DNA of 10,392 bases from an uncultured Pseudorhodobacter sp. (lineage in GTDB: Bacteria > Pseudomonadota > Alphaproteobacteria > Rhodobacterales > Rhodobacteraceae), in the NCBI GenBank assembly GCA_945952425.1, contig CAMFIX010000064.1, positions 1-10,392 of the forward strand, in the 5' to 3' direction. This document shows positions 5,984-10,392 of this stretch, piece by piece; position 1 is the first letter of the stretch, and every line of letters starts with the position of its first letter. Both the position numbers and the translations under genes were made by a program. Under the pieces are notes generated by a model. The model did not search any database and was not told where the DNA came from. It was given only the letters and a program-made list of their open reading frames with translations.

Positions 5984-6010
5984 GAGGGCAGGGCCGCGCG
6001 CCCTGCCCTC
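5984..6010 (+). terminator. Strong hairpin after the small secreted protein gene
   Basis: GAGGGCAGGGC (5984-5994) and GCCCTGCCCTC (6000-6010) form a perfect 11-bp stem over a CGCGC loop, 12 bases after the stop codon at 5969-5971. There is no U-tract on either strand. It is the most stable simple hairpin I see in the window and very likely ends or protects the upstream transcript. Confidence 0.7.
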
Positions 6011-6325
6011 CCACGGCTGCGCGGTCTCGGCGTGTCGATGACCCGCGGCTTTGGTGACATTCGCATAGCCCCGCAGGCGCGGGCGGCGGCCTTGGGCCGT
6101 CGGTGGGCGGGGCTCCGGGGGGAGGCCCGCCCGTTTCATGTCGCCCCATGCCGGGTGATGTCGCAATCCGGCTTGCCGTGGCGCCGAAGCCCCGTCATCC
6201 TGACACCCGAGCATGGGCGATGGCGTCGCCCCGGGGCCTTGTCCCAGCGCTTGCAGCCCCGCTGCCGTCGTCCTGTACGCCGGGATCTTTCGGGGTCCGC
6301 GCAGACCCCATCCGCGAGGTCTGAC
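6011..6325 (+). promoter_or_regulatory. 315-base non-coding leader of the creatinase gene
   Basis: The creatinase frame is open back to 6032, but that part has no family similarity and is Arg/Pro-rich, typical of non-coding GC-rich DNA. Visible structures are GGGCGGG/CCCGCCC (6105-6111 with 6126-6132) and GGGGTC-CGCGCA-GACCCC (6292-6309), the latter ending 7 bases before the GAGG ribosome site (6316-6319). A TTGCAG at 6251-6256 is -35-like with no clear -10 partner. I recognise no known riboswitch class. Confidence 0.4.
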
Positions 6326-7531
6326 ATGACTGAACGTCCGCAACACTACCGCTTTCACCAGGGCGACCGCGTCCTGCCCTTCGCCGCCACGGAATACGAC
6401 CAGCGCCTGGCCGACCTGCGCGAGATCATGCAGATTCACGGCGTCGAGGCCTGCGTCTTCACCTCGATGCATTCGATCGCCTATTACTCGGGCTTTCTCT
6501 ATTGCTCGTTCGGGCGGCCCTATGGGCTGGTCGTCACCGCGAGTGACAGCGTGACCATCAGTGCCGGCATCGACGCGGCGCAGCCTTGGCGGCGCTGCCA
6601 TGGCGACAACATCACCTATACCGACTGGCAGCGCGACAATTATTGGCGGGCGATCCTGTCGGTGACGGGCGAGGGCCGCGTCATCGGCTGCGAGGCCGAT
6701 CACCTGACGCTGGTGCAGTCCGAAAAGCTGAACGCCTTCCTGAAACCGCGCCGGGCGGTGGATATCTCCCGCGCGGTGATGGAGCAGCGGATGCACAAGA
6801 GCCAGGCCGAGCTCGACCTGATCCGCCATGGCGCGGGCGTGGCCGATGTCGGCGGCTTTGCGATCCGCGAGGCGGTCAAGGAGGGCCTGCGCGAGATCGA
6901 CATCGCCATGGCAGGCCGCGACGCGATGGAGCTGGAGATCGCCAAGCGCTTCCCCGATGCCGAATACCGTGACACCTGGGTCTGGTTCCAGTCGGGCATC
7001 AACACCGATGGGGCACACAACCCGGTGACGGGGCGGAAGCTGAAGCGCGGGGATATCCTGTCGCTGAACACTTTCCCGATGATCTCGGGCTATTACACCG
7101 CGCTGGAACGGACGATGTTCGTGGGTGAATGCGACGCCGCCTCGCGCCGCATCTGGGACATCAATGTCGCGGCGCATGAATTGGGGATCAGCCTGCTGGT
7201 GCCCGGCGCGAAATGTTCCGAGGTGACGGCCAAGCTGAACACCTTCTTCGAGGAACACCAGGTGCTGCAATACCGCACCTTCGGCTATGGGCATTCCTTC
7301 GGGGTTCTCTCGCATTACTACGGCCGCGAGGCGGGGCTGGAACTGCGCGAGGACATCGACACGGTGCTGGAGCCGGGCATGGTGATCTCGATGGAGCCGA
7401 TGCTGACGATCCCCGAGGGCCAGCCGGGGGCGGGCGGCTACCGCGAGCATGACATCCTCTTCATCACCGAGGATGGCAACGAGGATATCACCAAATATCC
7501 CTATGGGCCGGAAACGAACATCATCGGCTGA
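6326..7531 (+). CDS. Creatinase (creatine amidinohydrolase)
   Basis: Cytoplasmic homodimeric enzyme hydrolysing creatine to sarcosine and urea (EC 3.5.3.3), peptidase M24 'pita-bread' fold but not metal-dependent. The 401 residues match the roughly 403 of Pseudomonas creatinase and the similarity runs end to end. The N-terminal domain has FLYCSFGRPYGLVV (57-70, with Phe62 and Arg64, which reach the partner's active site) and YTDWQRDNY (98-106). The catalytic domain has FQSGINTDGAHNPVTGRK (221-238, catalytic His231), GYYTALERT (255-263, Glu261), FGYGHSFG (319-326, His323), SHYYGREAGLELREDIDTVL (329-348), SMEPM (355-359, Glu357) and GAGGYREHDIL (368-378). Start 6326 is set by homology and GAGG six bases upstream. 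Other M24 enzymes, such as DddP, are more distant. No sarcosine-degrading gene adjoins it. Confidence 0.92.
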   Translation: MTERPQHYRFHQGDRVLPFAATEYDQRLADLREIMQIHGVEACVFTSMHSIAYYSGFLYCSFGRPYGLVVTASDSVTISAGIDAAQPWRRCHGDNITYTDWQRDNYWRAILSVTGEGRVIGCEADHLTLVQSEKLNAFLKPRRAVDISRAVMEQRMHKSQAELDLIRHGAGVADVGGFAIREAVKEGLREIDIAMAGRDAMELEIAKRFPDAEYRDTWVWFQSGINTDGAHNPVTGRKLKRGDILSLNTFPMISGYYTALERTMFVGECDAASRRIWDINVAAHELGISLLVPGAKCSEVTAKLNTFFEEHQVLQYRTFGYGHSFGVLSHYYGREAGLELREDIDTVLEPGMVISMEPMLTIPEGQPGAGGYREHDILFITEDGNEDITKYPYGPETNIIG

Positions 7532-7535
7532 GCCC

Positions 7536-7556
7536 CGATTTTTCGGCGAAAAATCG
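7536..7556. terminator. Bidirectional terminator palindrome between convergent genes
   Basis: CGATTTTTCG (7536-7545) and CGAAAAATCG (7547-7556) are perfect inverted arms around a single G. As RNA they form an 8-bp stem with loop CGGCG. The element lies 5 bases after the creatinase stop and 20 bases beyond the convergent permease stop. This placement suits a two-way terminator. A TTTT follows on the plus strand (7562-7565). Confidence 0.75.
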
Positions 7557-7576
7557 CGCCCTTTTCTGACCCGGGG

Positions 7577-8413
7577 TCACAGCCGGGTCAGCACCACTCC
7601 GCCCACGATGACCAAGGCCGCCAGCGCCTTGGACCGCGTCATCTTCTCGTGGAAGAAGATCCAGCCCATCATCACCGCGAACAGGATCGAGGTCTCGCGC
7701 AGTGCCGCCACCAGGGCAATCGGTGCCACGGTCGTGGCCCAGATCGAGATCGCATAGGCGATATAGGACGCCGCCGCGGCGATCATGCCGGTCGCCCAGG
7801 GCTTGCGCTCGCGCGGGAGAAGGCTGAGGCCCTTCCAGGCCAGGATGCCGGTCGAAAAGAACGTGCCGTCCGCGATGAAGACCCAGGCCACATAGGCCAC
7901 CGCATCGCCGGAAATCCGCGCGCCATGGCCGTCGATCAGCGTATAGACCGAGGTCGCGCAGGCCGACCCCAGTGCAAAGGGGATCAGCTTGCGGTTCTCG
8001 TTCGAAAAGATCACCCCGCCGGCCATCATCAATATGCCAAGCCCCAGGACCGTGACGCCGAGGAAATCCTGCGTGCTGAGCGCCTCGTTCAGGAAGAGGG
8101 CCGAGACGACGGCCACGATCAGGGGCGCGGTGCCGCGGGCGATGGGGTAAACGCGCGAGAGGTCGCCGCGCTGATAGGCCAAGGTCAGGAAAAGCTTGTA
8201 GAAAAAGTGTGTGCAGCCCGCGGCGATGACCCAGGGCGCAACCTCCCACCCCAGCGCCGGGCGCATCAGCACGACGGCGATGCCGAAGGGGATTTCCCCC
8301 AGCGACAGGATCACGGTCGCGGCCATCCGGTTGGTGCCGGATTTGATCAGCGTGTTCCAGAGGGCGTGGAAGAAGGCCGATCCCAGGACGGCCAGCATGA
8401 CGGGGAATGACAT
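7577..8413 (-). CDS. DMT superfamily (EamA) permease
   Basis: 278-residue inner-membrane protein with about ten hydrophobic segments in two EamA repeats, the usual DMT layout and length. The first repeat has FFHALWNTLIKSG (14-26) and AYQRGDLSRVYPIARGTAPL (79-98); the second has APIALVAALRETSILFAVMM (230-249) followed by GWIFFHEKMTRSKALAALVI (250-269). Members move metabolites or amino acids, mostly as exporters; the substrate here is unknown. ATG 8413 follows GAGGG with a 5-base spacer. It lies 96 bases downstream of fadH on the same strand, so it may be co-transcribed, and is convergent with creatinase. Confidence 0.88.
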   Translation of the reverse strand: MSFPVMLAVLGSAFFHALWNTLIKSGTNRMAATVILSLGEIPFGIAVVLMRPALGWEVAPWVIAAGCTHFFYKLFLTLAYQRGDLSRVYPIARGTAPLIVAVVSALFLNEALSTQDFLGVTVLGLGILMMAGGVIFSNENRKLIPFALGSACATSVYTLIDGHGARISGDAVAYVAWVFIADGTFFSTGILAWKGLSLLPRERKPWATGMIAAAASYIAYAISIWATTVAPIALVAALRETSILFAVMMGWIFFHEKMTRSKALAALVIVGGVVLTRL

Positions 8414-8509
8414 CGGGCCCTCGGGCTGCTTTCCGGCCTTGTTACAAAAGCTTCATCTTGCGGTCCAGAGGGCGCGGGCGCTGGACTTGGGGAGGGCTGA
8501 AGGTTGGAC
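8414..8509 (-). other. fadH-permease intergenic spacer
   Basis: 96 bases. GTCCAG (8463-8468) and CTGGAC (8481-8486) can pair over a 12-base GC-rich loop shortly after the fadH stop, a weak terminator or processing hairpin. I see no convincing promoter for the permease, so read-through from fadH is possible. Confidence 0.4.
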
Positions 8510-10358
8510 CTATAGCGCCAGGCCGAGCCGCGTGCCCTCCTCGATGGCGCGCTTGGCGTCGATGCCCCGCGCATCCCGCGCGCCGCCGATGACATGGTCG
8601 CCCTGTAGGTCGCAAAGGCTTTCTTGTCCGGCGCAGATCACCAGGTCGGTGGCCGGGATCGTCTCCGGCTGGCCGTCGCGCAGGATGTGCAGACCTTGGG
8701 AGTCCTGGCCGAGGTAATCGACACCCCCCAGCATCGTCACGCCATGCGCCGCCAGATGCGCCCGGTGAATCCAGCCGGTGGTTTTGGCCAGGCCCCGCCC
8801 GGGCTTGCCGGGCTTGCGCTGCAAGAGCCAGATTTGCCGCGCGGTTTCCGCGGGTTGCGGCGGTGCCAGCCCGCCGGGGCGGATCGCCGGATCGCCGAGC
8901 CCCCATTCCGTCGCGAAATCCGTGGGCCCGATCAGAAAGCTCGCGACGTCAAAGCCGATCCCGCCCGCCCCGATGATCGCCACGCGGGCCCCAAGCGGCG
9001 CGCCGGTCAGGGCCTGTTGGTAATCGACCCCGGCCAGTGGCACCTTTCGCGGGACCACGCCGGTCGCGATCACCGTCGCATCGAACCCCGCAAGGTCTTG
9101 CGCCCTGGCCCGCAGGCCGAGGCGCAGGTCGATGCGTTCTTCCGCGATTTCCGCGGCATAGAAGTTCAGGAGCGTCTGGAACTCTTCCTTCCCCGGGATT
9201 TTCGCCGCCAGCCGCATCTGGCCGCCGATCTCCTCCGCAGCCTCGAAGAGCGTCACCTTGTGGCCGCGCCGTGCCGCCGTCAAAGCGCAGGCGAGCCCCG
9301 CCGCCCCGGCGCCTATGACCGCGATCCGGCGTGGGGTCGCCGGGGCGGCGTCGAACTCCGCCTCCCGCCCCGCCGCGGGATTGGTCAGACAGGTGGCCGC
9401 CTTGCCCTCGAACGTATGGTCCAGGCAGGCCTGGTTGCAGGCGATGCAGGGGGTGATCCGCCGCCCGGTCTGCGCCTTGATCGGCCAATCCGGATCGGCC
9501 AGCAGCGGCCGCGCGAGAGAGACCGCATCGGCCTGGCCGCTGGCGACGATGCGCTCGGCAAGCTCGGGCACGGGGATGCGGTTGACGGCGACGACCGGCA
9601 CAGGCGTTATGGATTTCAAGCGCTGGGTCAGGTGGACGAAAGCGCCGCGGGGGACGTTCTGGGCAATGGTCGGCAGCCGCGCCTCGTGCCAGCCGATGCC
9701 GGAGTTGAAGAGGTCGACCAGGGGGGAGAGCTCTTGCGCGAGGGCCGCGATGTCCTCCCAGCTCTGGCCGCCCTCGACCAGGTCGATGAGAGAGATGCGG
9801 TAGATCAGCAGCGCCTCGCCGATGGCGGCCCGGGTGAGCCGAGTGGCTTCCCGCGCGAAAAGCCTGCGGTCGAGGCCCCAGCGGTCCTGGCGGCGGTTGG
9901 TGCGGGGGCTCAGGAACTGGTTGATCAGATAGCCCTCCGAGCCCATCAGCTCGACCCCGTCATAGCCGGCGGCGATGGCGGCCTGGGCGGTGGTGGCGAT
10001 GTCATGGAGTTGTTTTTGCAGGCTTTCCTCGGTGAGCTCGGCCGGGGGAAAGGGGGAGATCGGGGATTTCAGGGCCGAGGGGGCGACGCAGGCCGGGGAA
10101 AAGGCATAGCGGCCGGCGTGGAGGATCTGGAGGACGATTTTCGCGCCGTGCTGGTGGACTTGCGCCGTGAGGTTTTGGTGATGGGAGATTGTGTCGGGGG
10201 TGAGCTCGGCAGCGCCCTGGAAGACGGCGCCCTCGGGGTTGGGGGCGATGCCGCCGGTGATGAGGAGCGCGGCGCCGCCCTTGGCGCGGGCGGCGTAAAA
10301 GCGGGTGAGGGCGGGCCAGTCGTGACGCTCTTCGAGCCCGGTGTGCATGGAGCCCATG
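8510..10358 (-). CDS. fadH: 2,4-dienoyl-CoA reductase (NADPH), FadH-like, N-terminally truncated
   Basis: Fe-S flavoenzyme reducing 2,4-dienoyl-CoA in oxidation of unsaturated fatty acids. Counting from Met at 10357, 615 residues remain; alignment from memory with E. coli FadH (MGSMHTGLEE inside both) puts about 22 residues lost to the adapter. The old-yellow-enzyme barrel has ILHAGRYAFSP (78-88), GYDGVELMGSEGYLINQFL (131-149, Tyr143) and SGIGWHEARLPTIA (219-232, His224), matching the E. coli catalytic Tyr and His. Cys304, 307, 311 and 323 bind the 4Fe-4S cluster. Dinucleotide sites are VIGAGAAGLA (347-356) and IIGAGGIGFDVASF (461-474); KTTGWIHRAHL is at 525-535. The trimethylamine-dehydrogenase relatives share this architecture, but these motifs favour FadH. 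It is somewhat shorter in loops than E. coli FadH. The upstream gene context is lost. Confidence 0.9.
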
Positions 10359-10391
10359 CTGTCTCTTATACACATCTGACGCTGCCGACGA
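10359..10391 (-). other. Illumina Nextera (Tn5) adapter remnant
   Basis: CTGTCTCTTATACACATCT (10359-10377) is the mosaic end in reverse orientation, followed by GACGCTGCCGACGA (10378-10391), the reverse complement of the Nextera read-1 primer. The last base (10392) may be the first base of the index. It is synthetic; the genome ends at 10358. Confidence 0.98.
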
Positions 10392-10392
10392 T

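Noticed and set aside
6032..6325. N-terminal extension of creatinase to 6032
   Set aside because: Creatinases are about 400 residues and similarity starts at 6326, which has a GAGG ribosome site; the extension is Arg-rich non-coding style.
4103..7450. A 1115-codon open frame on the minus strand across the kinase, regulator and creatinase
   Set aside because: It is antisense to three well-supported genes and its translation is Arg/Pro/His-rich with no recognisable domain, as expected for the open antisense frame of high-GC coding DNA.
8510..10358. Trimethylamine or dimethylamine dehydrogenase instead of FadH, which would fit a methylamine/creatine theme
   Set aside because: The architecture is shared, but motif-by-motif similarity (MGSMHTGLEE, GSEGYLINQFL, GIGWHEARLPTIA, KTTGWIHR) follows E. 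coli FadH closely.
1..10392. A Tn5/IS50-type transposon bounded by mosaic ends
   Set aside because: The 19-base ends are joined to Illumina primer sequence, there is no transposase or resistance gene, and metabolic genes are cut at the joins; it is a library artefact.
1..10392. CRISPR arrays, tRNA or rRNA genes, prophage, toxin-antitoxin or defence systems
   Set aside because: Looked for regularly spaced repeats, tRNA-like T-loop patterns and relevant motifs on both strands; none found. The window reads as ordinary chromosomal metabolism with regulatory detail.

Overview
The window is a GC-rich piece of an alphaproteobacterial chromosome, most likely from Rhodobacteraceae (Rhodobacter, Paracoccus or Gemmobacter-like). 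The reasons are very high third-position GC, gcvT-gcvH-gcvP behind a tandem glycine riboswitch, the overall protein styles, and intergenic palindromes of a kind I associate with that family. The placement is inference from sequence style; no marker gene is present. Both ends are library adapter rather than genome: positions 1-23 and 10359-10391 carry the Tn5 mosaic end plus Illumina Nextera primer sequence. Real genomic sequence is therefore about 24-10358, and the genes touching each end are cut artificially.

Layout. On the minus strand at the left is the glycine cleavage operon gcvT (956-2089), gcvH (589-948) and gcvP (490 to 24, only the first 155 codons). Its leader holds a two-aptamer glycine riboswitch (2317 down to 2160), followed by hairpins that can either free or bury the gcvT ribosome binding site. 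Diverging from it on the plus strand are azlC and azlD (2530-3535), a branched-chain amino acid exporter pair. They are followed closely by a NarL/DegS-type two-component pair: a membrane histidine kinase (3567-4934) and a LuxR-type response regulator (4931-5575). Next come a small secreted protein of unknown function (5774-5971), a strong hairpin, and a 315-base leader before a creatinase gene (6326-7531). Convergent to creatinase, on the minus strand, are a DMT/EamA-family permease (7577-8413) and, upstream of it, a 2,4-dienoyl-CoA reductase-like flavoenzyme, fadH (8510-10358, missing its N terminus).

How the genes may work together. The clearest thread is C1/glycine metabolism. Creatinase splits creatine to sarcosine and urea, sarcosine oxidation would give glycine, and glycine is consumed by the glycine-riboswitch-controlled GCV system. 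No sarcosine oxidase or urease is in the window, so this link is inference. The two-component pair has no visible target, and azlCD next to it may be coincidence. I see no phage, IS, CRISPR, tRNA or rRNA. The window looks like ordinary core and accessory metabolism. The parts most worth a second look are regulatory: the riboswitch expression platform, the probably leaderless kinase start inside an inverted repeat, recurrent AT-rich palindromes, and the small secreted protein.
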